A DNA stretch of 30,081 bases, taken from an uncultured Lachnospiraceae bacterium. GTDB lineage: Bacteria; Bacillota; Clostridia; Lachnospirales; Lachnospiraceae. The stretch is taken from positions 1 to 30,081 of the forward strand of contig USGM01000026.1 in assembly GCA_900554205.1 (NCBI GenBank), read 5' to 3'. The translations under genes and the position numbers were made by a program. Of the stretch, positions 17,199 through 23,688 are shown piece by piece (the stretch's first letter is position 1; every line of letters starts with the position of its first letter). The notes beneath the pieces were generated by a model. The model was not told the DNA's origin and did no database searches. It worked only from the letters and a program-made list of their open reading frames with translations.

Positions 17199-18104
17199 TT
17201 AATCTCTTCTGCCGTTGCTCCTCCGATATTCCAGCGGAGCCACTCCAAACTGTTCTCTGAAAGCCTGTCCGAACTTTCCGGGATTTTCATACCCGCAGGC
17301 TGCCGCAATATCGGTCACTTTCTTCCCCGGCTCTGTCAGGAGCATTTCTGCCGCCCGATTCATGCGGTATTCCCGCAAGTATTTATAGATAGACTGCCCA
17401 TAGGTGCTCTTAAAGCACTGCTTCATGGGTGTCAGGCTGATCTCAAATCTTCTGGCAAGCTCCTCCTGCGTGTAATTTTTACTTAAATCTTCCGTAATCA
17501 GCTTCCGGATTCCGTGAATCTTTTCAACCTGACTTTTATAAAAATAGGGCTGCGCCTTTTTCGGCAATCGATACAGCTGCGTAAACAAATTGTCGATTGA
17601 TGCATCCTGCGCAAGAACACAGATACCGTCTGCTTTACAGAATTTGTTCAGTAAGGTCTTAATGTCAATCTCGAATGCCGGCATCATCTCCCTGATAGAT
17701 TCCTCCGCGATGCCGGTCTGAAATCCCACCGTAATTCCGTGATAATGCCTTAAAGGGAAGCGTGCCACCCCCTTGTGGTGGACTCTGGTGTCAATCCGCA
17801 TCTCGCCCTGTCTCACGCAGCAGCACCGGTCATTCTCCAGCTCCATCTCAATACAGCCTTCCCGGCAATGATCCACAGCAAGAAGGGACTCACTGCTCTG
17901 AAATCCGGAATAACATTTTTCCATATGAAAATCGTTATACATGAGATATACACCGTCGAAAACCTTGTACATCGTCATGACACCTTCCCCGGTTTCGTCC
18001 GCCAGCTGCATCACCTTACAGTTTTCATTTTCAACCACAAGATTTACATTGTCGCCCACTAATCCGGCATCGATCATATCCCAGATTGCTTTGCTTTCTC
18101 CCAT
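17199..18104 (-). CDS. AraC family transcriptional regulator
   Basis: This 301-aa regulator has an N-terminal ligand or dimerisation domain that is not a classical sugar cupin. It is rich in acidic and cysteine residues (a CREGCIEMELENDRCCCV stretch near residues 80-97). The C-terminal AraC DNA-binding domain spans about residues 200-300, with YTQEELARRFEISLTPMKQC as the first helix-turn-helix and VTDIAAACGYENPGKFGQAF as the second. The ATG at 18104 has AGAGGGGC upstream. It is transcribed away from the MarR-MATE pair, with a 250-bp shared control region. Regulators of this type often sit next to efflux or siderophore transporters, but whether it controls the MATE gene is not shown by the sequence. 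Confidence 0.92.
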   Translation of the reverse strand: MGESKAIWDMIDAGLVGDNVNLVVENENCKVMQLADETGEGVMTMYKVFDGVYLMYNDFHMEKCYSGFQSSESLLAVDHCREGCIEMELENDRCCCVRQGEMRIDTRVHHKGVARFPLRHYHGITVGFQTGIAEESIREMMPAFEIDIKTLLNKFCKADGICVLAQDASIDNLFTQLYRLPKKAQPYFYKSQVEKIHGIRKLITEDLSKNYTQEELARRFEISLTPMKQCFKSTYGQSIYKYLREYRMNRAAEMLLTEPGKKVTDIAAACGYENPGKFGQAFREQFGVAPLEYRRSNGRRD

Positions 18105-18158
18105 TTGCCGCCCCTCTTTTCAATCCTGTTGAGAAAAGGTTTTTGTTTCCACCGCATT

Positions 18159-18187
18159 ATGCCATGATTGTTTCTCAATCATGGCAT
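18159..18187. promoter_or_regulatory. Perfect 12-bp-stem palindrome in the AraC/MarR divergent region
   Basis: ATGCCATGATTG (18159-18170) is exactly mirrored by CAATCATGGCAT (18176-18187), with a 5-base spacer. There is no T-run on either side, so a terminator is unlikely. It lies in the 5' leader expected for the AraC transcript and could be an operator or an RNA hairpin in that leader. Confidence 0.55.
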
Positions 18188-18226
18188 TGATGTCCATTCG
18201 GACGCGTCCTGTTCCCAAATAAGGTC

Positions 18227-18232
18227 ATTATA
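18227..18232 (-). promoter_or_regulatory. Extended -10 promoter element for the AraC gene
   Basis: On the minus strand TATAAT (18232-18227) is preceded by TG one base upstream (ATGGTATAAT), an extended -10. No good -35 is found at 16-18 bp, which suggests activator dependence or a weak promoter. The start would lie about 115 bp before the AraC start codon, leaving a leader that contains the palindrome at 18159-18187. Confidence 0.5.
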
Positions 18233-18282
18233 CCATATCCGCCCGCTTTAGAAAACCATATTCCGTGTCAATTATTCTTTTC

Positions 18283-18311
18283 TTGACAAACGTACGATTT
18301 CGGACTATATT
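18283..18311 (+). promoter_or_regulatory. Consensus sigma-A promoter of the MarR-MATE operon
   Basis: TTGACA (18283-18288), a 17-bp spacer and TATATT (18306-18311) form a near-perfect promoter 44 bp before the MarR ATG. The start is expected near 18318, at the second copy of a direct repeat. Confidence 0.88.
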
Positions 18312-18331
18312 GCTAAGGTATGATTTCGGAC
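18292..18331 (+). promoter_or_regulatory. Direct repeats overlapping the MarR promoter (probable operator)
   Basis: GTACGATTTCGGAC (18292-18305) and GTATGATTTCGGAC (18318-18331) differ at one base and start 26 bp apart. The first fills the spacer between -35 and -10; the second covers the transcription start. Binding at either would block RNA polymerase, so autorepression by the MarR protein encoded just downstream is the simplest reading. A related CATTCGGAC occurs at 18196-18204 minus one base of the core. Confidence 0.65.
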
Positions 18332-18354
18332 GAACCGACAAAAGGAGGAATTTT

Positions 18355-18816
18355 ATGACACATGCTTCCACAGAAATGAGACGGTTTAACTATCTGATCA
18401 GCGAGACGGAGGCCGCCTACCACGAATTGTCACTGAAGCTGGGATTATCCGACAGCTGCATGAAGATCTTATATACATTGTATGAAAATGGAAATTGCTG
18501 TATGCTGCGGGACATCTGCTATCTGACGGGCATAAGCAAGCAGACAATCAACTCTGCCATCCGCAAGCTTGAGCAGGACGGTATTCTCCGGACGGAAAAT
18601 GCCGACGCTAAAAGCAAGCGTCTGCGTCTTACTGATAAAGGTGCGCTTTATGCCGCTCAAACCGTCGCAAAGATCATTGCGGCGGAAAACAAAATTCTGT
18701 CTTCGTGGGAACCTGCTGATGTGGAAAAATATCTTATGCTGACCGAAAGGTTTCTGAATGAGCTCCGTGACGAGACGAGGCGCCTTGAACCCGCCGGTCG
18801 CACCGAAAGACAATAA
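18355..18816 (+). CDS. MarR family transcriptional regulator
   Basis: This 153-aa winged-helix regulator, normal for the family, has flanking dimerisation helices. The central region reads LSDSCMKILYTLYENG (31-46), then LRDICYLTGISKQTINSAIRKLEQDGIL (51-78), with the recognition helix in SKQTINSAIRKL. The wing follows (ADAKSKRLRLTDKG). Proteins of this type usually repress a neighbouring transporter and release DNA on binding a toxic compound. The ATG at 18355 has AAAGGAGG upstream; a longer in-frame start at 18265 would lie upstream of the promoter and is rejected. The MATE gene begins 19 bp after its stop, so the two form an operon. Confidence 0.94.
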   Translation: MTHASTEMRRFNYLISETEAAYHELSLKLGLSDSCMKILYTLYENGNCCMLRDICYLTGISKQTINSAIRKLEQDGILRTENADAKSKRLRLTDKGALYAAQTVAKIIAAENKILSSWEPADVEKYLMLTERFLNELRDETRRLEPAGRTERQ

Positions 18817-18835
18817 CTGGAAAGGAGAACTGAAA

Positions 18836-20173
18836 ATGTCCGCAAAAATTCAATTATCAGACCATTTTACCTATCGGAAGCTGTTCCGATTTACACTGCC
18901 TTCTATCGTCATGATGGTATTCACTTCCATCTACGGCGTTGTAGATGGCTATTTCATCTCAAACTATGCCGGGAAAACCGCTTTTGCCTCTGTAAACCTT
19001 GTAATGCCCTTCATCATGATTCTCGGAGGCATGGGCTTTATGATCGGTACCGGTGGCACTGCGCTGGTTTCCGTCGTTCTGGGGCAGAAGGATCACGAGC
19101 GCGCAAACCGTTATTTCTCCATGATGATTTACCTGACCGTCATCATGGGTGTGATCCTCTCCGTGCTCGGTTTTACCTTCATGAAATCCATCGCCGTCCT
19201 CCTCGGTGCCACGGAAGAAATGCTTGCTGACTGCGTTCTGTACGGGCGGATCGTCATCAGCTTCACCACAGCGTTCATGCTGCAGAACGTCTTCCAGAGC
19301 TTCCTGATCGCCGCTGAGAAACCGAAGTTCGGTCTGGTCGTGACGGTGATCGCCGGTGCAACCAACATGGTTCTTGACTGGCTGTTCGTCGGCGTCTTCG
19401 GCTGGGGTGTCGCCGGTGCCGCTGCTGCCACGGGACTGAGTCAGTGCGCAGGCGGTCTTGTCCCCCTGATCTATTTCCTGCTTCCGAATAAGAGCCTGTT
19501 GCGGCTCACGCGGACAAAGCTCGAGCTGATTCCGCTTTTAAAGGCCTGCGGAAACGGCTCCTCGGAGCTTATGAGCAATATTTCCTCCTCGGTCGTCAGC
19601 ATGATTTACAATTTCCAGCTGCTGAAATATATCGGAGAGAACGGTGTGTCCGCCTTCGGAGTGCTGATGTATGTGCAGTTTATCTTCGTCGCCATTTTTA
19701 TCGGGTACTCCATCGGCTGCGCTCCGGTTGTCTCCTACCATTACGGCGCGGGAAATTCACCGGAAGTAAAAAACATGCTGAAAAAGAGTATGCTGCTCAT
19801 GGGAACACTGGGCGTCCTGCTCTCTGCACTCGCCTTCTGCCTCGCGGAGCCGCTGGCGAAGATCTTCGTGGGCTACGATGCCGAGCTTCATGCACTGACA
19901 AGCCATGCCTTCCGGCTGTTCTCTTTCTCGTTCCTGCTTGCCGGCTTTAATATTTACTGCTCGTCCTTCTTTACAGCGCTGAATAACGGCGCGATTTCCG
20001 CAGCGGTGTCCTTCTTGCGAACGCTGGTTTTCCAGACCTCGGCTGTTCTGATACTGCCGCTCATCCTGGATGTCGATGGCATCTGGCTGTCAAACGCATT
20101 TGCAGAAATCTTCGCCTTTGCCATCTCTGCGATCTTCCTGATCGCTAAACGGAAGAAATATCACTATATGTAG
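18836..20173 (+). CDS. MATE family efflux transporter
   Basis: This is a 445-aa membrane protein with about twelve transmembrane helices in two similar halves, typical of multidrug and toxic compound extrusion pumps that export cationic drugs with Na+ or H+. The first half has the familiar ASVNLVMPFIMILGGMGFM-type segment after TM1, and FTTAFMLQNVFQSFLIAAEK in the middle. The second half contains VQFIFVAIFIGYSIGCAPVV. The ATG at 18836 has AAAGGAGA seven bases upstream. It is the second gene of the MarR operon and ends at a hairpin terminator. The substrate cannot be read from sequence; control by an upstream MarR suggests it is induced by its substrate. Confidence 0.95.
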   Translation: MSAKIQLSDHFTYRKLFRFTLPSIVMMVFTSIYGVVDGYFISNYAGKTAFASVNLVMPFIMILGGMGFMIGTGGTALVSVVLGQKDHERANRYFSMMIYLTVIMGVILSVLGFTFMKSIAVLLGATEEMLADCVLYGRIVISFTTAFMLQNVFQSFLIAAEKPKFGLVVTVIAGATNMVLDWLFVGVFGWGVAGAAAATGLSQCAGGLVPLIYFLLPNKSLLRLTRTKLELIPLLKACGNGSSELMSNISSSVVSMIYNFQLLKYIGENGVSAFGVLMYVQFIFVAIFIGYSIGCAPVVSYHYGAGNSPEVKNMLKKSMLLMGTLGVLLSALAFCLAEPLAKIFVGYDAELHALTSHAFRLFSFSFLLAGFNIYCSSFFTALNNGAISAAVSFLRTLVFQTSAVLILPLILDVDGIWLSNAFAEIFAFAISAIFLIAKRKKYHYM

Positions 20174-20246
20174 TCTGCTTAACTGCGTTCTGCGAATGCT
20201 TGTATTCAGGCAGATAAGCAGTTATATATGACTCTGAATAGGCAAG

Positions 20247-20288
20247 AAAATTGCGGACGGGCTATTTCCCTTCCGCAATTTTTTTCTT
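20247..20288. terminator. Bidirectional terminator between MATE and HD-domain genes
   Basis: A perfect 11-bp stem, AAAATTGCGGA (20247-20257) with TCCGCAATTTT (20272-20282), is followed on the plus strand by TTTT (to 20285) and on the minus strand by TTTTCTTG. It can stop both convergent transcripts. The right arm and loop lie inside the last codons of the HD-domain gene. A second imperfect stem-loop, CTGCTTAACTGC (20177-20188) with GCAGATAAGCAG, lies just upstream after the MATE stop. Confidence 0.85.
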
Positions 20289-20825
20289 GCTGTCCTCCCG
20301 CACCATGTCACGCAGCGCGGTCAGGTACTCTGAAAAGCCTACCTTATCGTTTCCGTAGGTCATCTGCAGATCATATTCCAACGGTATCCATGTACTCAGT
20401 GCAGACTCGTTGTGCTGGATCAGCGCTTCGAGATTATCCAATGCCTTATAGATCTTCGCCTCCAGCGTCTCCCTCGCTGCCATCTCCGCATACAGGGCGG
20501 TAATCTCCGCTGCGAAGGGTTCCGGCAGCGATTGAACCCACTCCTTTAGCAAATCCTCTTCCCTGCCCTCGTCGGCGGACGTCTTTTCAAATGCCGGAAT
20601 GTCCCCGGTAAATGCCTCTCCGATGTCGTGAATCAGACACATCTTCAACAGCTTTTCCAGATTCGCTTCCGGGAACTCATCACTGACAAGGTACGCCATC
20701 AGCGTCAGCCTCCACGAATGCTCCGCAACGCTCTCATGCCGTCCGCCGGAGGTATAGCAATGCCGCGTGGCATCCTTCAGCTTCTCCGCAACCGCCAATG
20801 TTTCAATCAGTTTTCTTGCTTCCAT
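20262..20825 (-). CDS. HD-domain phosphohydrolase (YfbR/HDDC2-like)
   Basis: This is a cytoplasmic metal-dependent phosphohydrolase of about 187 aa. The HD signature residues are in order: H36 in ESVAEHSWRL, H66-D67 in LIHDIGEAF and D130 in KALDNLEALIQH, the layout of YfbR-type 5'-deoxynucleotidases and human HDDC2. Release of phosphate from (deoxy)nucleoside monophosphates is therefore likely but unproven here. I chose the ATG at 20825 (GGGGAG close upstream); the frame could also begin at 20846. It starts 37 bp after the aminoglycoside adenylyltransferase gene on the same strand and is probably read from that gene's promoter. Its stop codon lies within the loop of the shared terminator. Confidence 0.87.
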   Translation of the reverse strand: MEARKLIETLAVAEKLKDATRHCYTSGGRHESVAEHSWRLTLMAYLVSDEFPEANLEKLLKMCLIHDIGEAFTGDIPAFEKTSADEGREEDLLKEWVQSLPEPFAAEITALYAEMAARETLEAKIYKALDNLEALIQHNESALSTWIPLEYDLQMTYGNDKVGFSEYLTALRDMVREDSKKKIAEGK

Positions 20826-20862
20826 TTTCTCCCCATTTCTGCGCATGCTCTTTGCGCATAGT

Positions 20863-21738
20863 CTAATATACCTCTGTCGCGTCCGGGGGCAGCTCTCTCA
20901 CATGCTCCAGATAGCCTCGTGCAGCCGCTGCCTCCTTCTCGTTATAGGTAAAGCCAAGCCGGTCTGCAAGCTCACGCGCAACACTGTCCACCATGTCGCA
21001 CATGCGAAAGACAGCCTCCCATGCCTCCTCGACATCTCCTCCGAAGTAGGTACTGAGATAGCGGTCATATTCCCCTTCATCAAGCCATCTGTACAGATAC
21101 TTTGCCGACTTTCCCACGCTGACGGTAAAATCAGTTTTAACGCCCGCCTTCCACGACAAGAGCTTTTCCAGCTGCTTTCTGACAACCATGTTCGTCATGT
21201 CCTGCACATACGGCATTTCCTTTCTCCACAGTCCCTTTGCTATGTTGTTGCTGCACCACCAGTATTCATTGCAGCATGCCAGGAACTCCGCCTCTGAAGG
21301 TCTTTTCACATAATGCCCCTCATCCGTTGCCTCAGGGATTTCGGGCAAAATATGATGCTTGTCGAGAAGGATCCTGCACAGCTTGTCCTCAAGAATGTGC
21401 TTTACCGCATACTCCTGCGACTGCACGGTAAGGTCAACCCTGTTTCCATCCGTAAACTGCATCAGCCAGCCGTAATGATCTTTATTCTCAGGGAGATCCT
21501 CCGGAAATTCATCCGGGAACTGCATATACAATACCTCTCCAAACTTTGTATACCATTTTTCTCTCCCGTTGATAAAAGGTGTTATGTCCTTCACAACAAA
21601 TACAATATCATAGTCCTGAAAGATATCCTGCACGGCATTCCGGTTTGTCCGTGATCCATTCATGTAAATTGCAAGAATTCTGTCATCTTCATCGGCTATA
21701 TCCCGAAACAGCCGATACATTTCCTGTTCGCTTCTCAT
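20863..21738 (-). CDS. Aminoglycoside 6-adenylyltransferase-like (ANT(6)/AadE family)
   Basis: This 291-aa cytoplasmic enzyme matches the length and pattern of ANT(6) proteins, which transfer AMP from ATP to the 6-hydroxyl of streptomycin. The nucleotidyltransferase core is near the start: NGSR (27-30), then DYD (42-44) inside QDYDIVFVVKD, which supplies the metal-binding aspartates. Later family blocks include WLMQFTDGNRVDLTV, NEYWWCSNNIAKGLWRKE and the C-terminal YNEKEAAAARGYLEHV. It sits among ordinary chromosomal genes and has its own promoter with no mobile element nearby, so it is probably an intrinsic homologue rather than a recently acquired gene. Actual resistance is not shown. AAGGAGG precedes the ATG. 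Confidence 0.92.
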   Translation of the reverse strand: MRSEQEMYRLFRDIADEDDRILAIYMNGSRTNRNAVQDIFQDYDIVFVVKDITPFINGREKWYTKFGEVLYMQFPDEFPEDLPENKDHYGWLMQFTDGNRVDLTVQSQEYAVKHILEDKLCRILLDKHHILPEIPEATDEGHYVKRPSEAEFLACCNEYWWCSNNIAKGLWRKEMPYVQDMTNMVVRKQLEKLLSWKAGVKTDFTVSVGKSAKYLYRWLDEGEYDRYLSTYFGGDVEEAWEAVFRMCDMVDSVARELADRLGFTYNEKEAAAARGYLEHVRELPPDATEVY

Positions 21739-21773
21739 TGTCTTCCTCCTTGAGAATGGTTCATCTGCTAATT

Positions 21774-21802
21774 ATTATAAAGTAACCCGCCCGCCTTGCC
21801 AA
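21774..21802 (-). promoter_or_regulatory. Sigma-A promoter of the ANT(6)-like gene
   Basis: The minus strand has TTGGCA (21802-21797), a 17-bp spacer and TATAAT (21779-21774), 35 bp before the ATG. The -35 lies in what would be the first codons of the DeoR relic on the other strand. Confidence 0.82.
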
Positions 21803-21867
21803 CTGTAAAGTTCCGATTCAGAAACACAGCGATCACGTCCCGGTCGTTGTCAAGCGTCACTGCATCC

Positions 21868-22389
21868 GCATCCGCCCGCACCGCCGCCGCCAAATTTGAG
21901 CGGCATGATACTGTCTTTCTGGATGCAAGTACGACCGTCCTGCTGATGCTCCGCTTTCTGCCGGACTGTCGGTTGACCGTGATTACAAACTCCCTGCCGG
22001 TCGTGGAACAACTCTACCGCAACACTAATGTCTGTCTTCATATCGCGCCAGGCTGTTATCAGCCCCAGTATGGCGGCCCTCTGGACTATTCGACAGCGGA
22101 CTATGTCGGCAGGTTTCATTATGATAAAGCCTTTTTCGGAACCTCTGCCATTGACGCCGCCTTTGGCGTCTCCGCAACACGCGAGATGGAAGGTGCTGTC
22201 AAATCACGCGTTTACACATGTGCCGACAGCTGTTATCTGCTCACTGACCACACCAAATTCGGAAAGAAAAATCCGATCAAATACAATGACATACGGGATT
22301 TTCGCTGCATTTACACAGACAGCGAACTGGATGTCAGGCAGCAGGAGCTGATTGCCCTGCATGACGGCAGACTGGTCATCTGTGAGTAG
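21868..22389 (+). pseudogene. DeoR family regulator remnant (effector domain only)
   Basis: The frame that is open from 21796 encodes the sensor domain of a DeoR-type sugar regulator but no DNA-binding part. From about 21868 it reads as family sequence: TAAAKFERHDTVFLDASTTV, then LTVITNSLPVV, GPLDYSTADYV, DKAFFGTSAID, ADSCYLLTDHTKFGKK and FRCIYTDSEL. DeoR proteins are about 250 aa with an N-terminal helix-turn-helix of about 60 residues; this whole part and the linker are missing, and the residues before 21868 do not resemble either. The DNA where the head should be holds the promoter of the divergent ANT(6)-like gene. No promoter or ribosome site for the fragment was found. The 3' end overlaps the convergent small membrane gene by 14 bp. 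It is most simply a decayed gene whose 5' end was lost in a deletion. Confidence 0.8.
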
Positions 22390-22660
22390 AAACAAACCGT
22401 CTGCTCATGCAGGCAAACCCGATAATACCGATGACAACGCCAAGCACAAACATTGCGGTTGTCCCGCTGCCGATGCCCCTCATGGAAAGGCACATTCCTA
22501 CGCCGGTCACGAGCGCGGCAATAACACCGAAGGTGTAAGTAAATACGGTTGCCGGCAGCTTTGCCTTTGCGTCCAGTTTACGGAGTGCAACCACCTTTGA
22601 CGTGTCCTTCGGTGCATACTCGTTTGCGAGTTGTTCTGCATAAATCTTATCTGTGTTCAT
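22376..22660 (-). CDS. Small membrane protein, unknown function
   Basis: This 94-aa protein has a charged N-terminal cytoplasmic part (MNTDKIYAEQLANEYAPKDT, then KVVALRKLDAKAKLP). Two hydrophobic segments follow, about residues 38-58 (VFTYTFGVIAALVTGVGMCL) and 65-84 (GTTAMFVLGVVIGIIGFACM), and a short basic tail. I recognise the pattern as a small conserved protein of Lachnospiraceae but know no function. AAAGGAGGAAACACATT precedes the ATG, and a TATAAT lies about 30 bp upstream. It is divergent from the MerR-type regulator, with 200 bp between, and is therefore a candidate target of it. Confidence 0.78.
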   Translation of the reverse strand: MNTDKIYAEQLANEYAPKDTSKVVALRKLDAKAKLPATVFTYTFGVIAALVTGVGMCLSMRGIGSGTTAMFVLGVVIGIIGFACMSRRFVSTHR

Positions 22661-22690
22661 AATGTGTTTCCTCCTTTATTTGATGTCCTC

Positions 22691-22696
22691 ATTATA
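22691..22696 (-). promoter_or_regulatory. -10 element of the small membrane protein gene
   Basis: TATAAT on the minus strand (22696-22691) lies about 30 bp before the ATG. The hexamer 17 bp upstream is TTCAGT, a weak -35, so the promoter may need an activator. Confidence 0.5.
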
Positions 22697-22775
22697 AAGA
22701 AGAAAGCCAGCAGACTGAACAACACATATCAAAGAAAGTCATTTTTTCTGTTTCCAATTTTCTCATGTAGTCTCC

Positions 22776-22804
22776 TTGTAAATCTGTCTGGATTTTGTTA
22801 TACT
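22776..22804 (+). promoter_or_regulatory. Promoter of the MerR-type regulator
   Basis: TTGTAA (22776-22781), a 17-bp spacer and TATACT (22799-22804) precede the regulator ATG by 57 bp. The spacer is ordinary, unlike the 19-bp spacers typical of MerR-activated promoters, so this site is probably read without MerR-type untwisting. Confidence 0.68.
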
Positions 22805-22861
22805 GAAAATGTACCGTCCCTTAGCGGACAAGTCAAACAGCCTGAAAAAATGGGGAAACAT

Positions 22862-23644
22862 ATGACAAAGAAATATGAAGGTTTATTTCAGATCGGCGAA
22901 ATAGCGAAAATCCTTGGTGTGACGCGAAAAACGATTCTGATCTATGAATCAAAAGGCTTGCTCACCGCTGCGGTCAAGGACAAAAACACCGGCTACCGGT
23001 ATTATACCGCAGACAATATGACGCAGATTCGCTCTATTCGCTCATTGCAGGCGCTCGGTCTGTCTCTGGATGAAATTGCAGAATATTATTACCATGTGGA
23101 CAATATTGATGCCCATCTGCAAAAAATGTTGGAGCTGCGGGCGATCGTTGACCGCAATATCGAACTGTTGCAGGTGCGGGCATCCAAGCCCGGTGATATG
23201 ACAATCCACAGCATAACGCTTCCGCAGCAGGTATGCTTTTGCCACCGGTATCAGTGCAAGGACGTTGCCGAAGCGACAAAGAACCTGCACGATACTTATA
23301 TCGCTGCCGCTAAAACCGGTCATCTGTCTATGATTGCAAGGATGTTCACGATGCGGATGTCACCGGATTGTGATGTGCTTGATCTGATGTGCTGCATTCC
23401 TGTTGACAACAGCTTTGCGGGAGAAGAGCGAGTGGAATTTGCAGAAACACCCGCGCTCTGTATCTATTTCCGTGGTGCTTATGAGGATACCGGTAAGGCG
23501 ATCCGCGCATTGACAAAGCATGTAAAGGAAAATAACATCTGCGTAGCAGGTCCTTTCCGCTCGATTTATCTGGAAGGCCCGCCAAACCGTGGGAATAAAA
23601 CCGCGGACTATATCACGCAGATCGCCGTACCCATAAAGCTGTAA
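22862..23644 (+). CDS. MerR family regulator with C-terminal effector-binding (GyrI-like) domain
   Basis: This regulator of about 260 aa follows the BmrR plan. Residues 8-75 are a MerR winged helix: LFQIGEIAKILGVTRKTILI, then YESKGLLTAAVKDKNTGYRYY and the second helix pair ending at LGLSLDEIAEYY. A coiled dimerisation helix follows (about 82-110, MLELRAIVDRNIELLQV). The C-terminal 140 residues (VCFCHRYQC, then CCIPVDN, ALCIYFRGAYEDTGKAIRALTKHV) resemble the GyrI/AraC effector-binding fold, which binds lipophilic cations. The start is the ATG at 22862, five bases after GGGGA; the ATG at 22850 would use that site as coding. It ends at its own terminator. Its effector and target are not known; the divergent small membrane protein is the nearest candidate. 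Confidence 0.9.
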   Translation: MTKKYEGLFQIGEIAKILGVTRKTILIYESKGLLTAAVKDKNTGYRYYTADNMTQIRSIRSLQALGLSLDEIAEYYYHVDNIDAHLQKMLELRAIVDRNIELLQVRASKPGDMTIHSITLPQQVCFCHRYQCKDVAEATKNLHDTYIAAAKTGHLSMIARMFTMRMSPDCDVLDLMCCIPVDNSFAGEERVEFAETPALCIYFRGAYEDTGKAIRALTKHVKENNICVAGPFRSIYLEGPPNRGNKTADYITQIAVPIKL

Positions 23645-23648
23645 CGTT

Positions 23649-23679
23649 GGAACGCACCTCCGGTGCGTTCCTTATTTTT
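23649..23679 (+). terminator. Rho-independent terminator of the MerR-type gene
   Basis: GGAACGCACC (23649-23658) and GGTGCGTTCC (23662-23671) form a perfect 10-bp stem with a 3-base loop, followed by TTATTTTT. It starts four bases after the stop codon. It lies 9 bp beyond the convergent permease stop, but lacks a T-run for minus-strand transcripts. Confidence 0.92.
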
Positions 23680-23688
23680 CCCCGTCCT

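Noticed and set aside
18265..18354. An upstream start that would extend the MarR protein by 30 residues
   Set aside because: That start lies before the -35 of the promoter that must transcribe the gene, and the ATG at 18355 has an ideal ribosome site.
20863..21738. A recently acquired mobile resistance gene
   Set aside because: No transposase, integrase, terminal repeats or clear change in base composition flanks it. A chromosomal homologue is more likely.
21796..22389. An intact regulator gene starting at the ATG at 21796
   Set aside because: The first 24 or so residues look like noise, the DNA-binding domain is missing, no ribosome site is present, and the first codons carry the -35 of the opposite gene.
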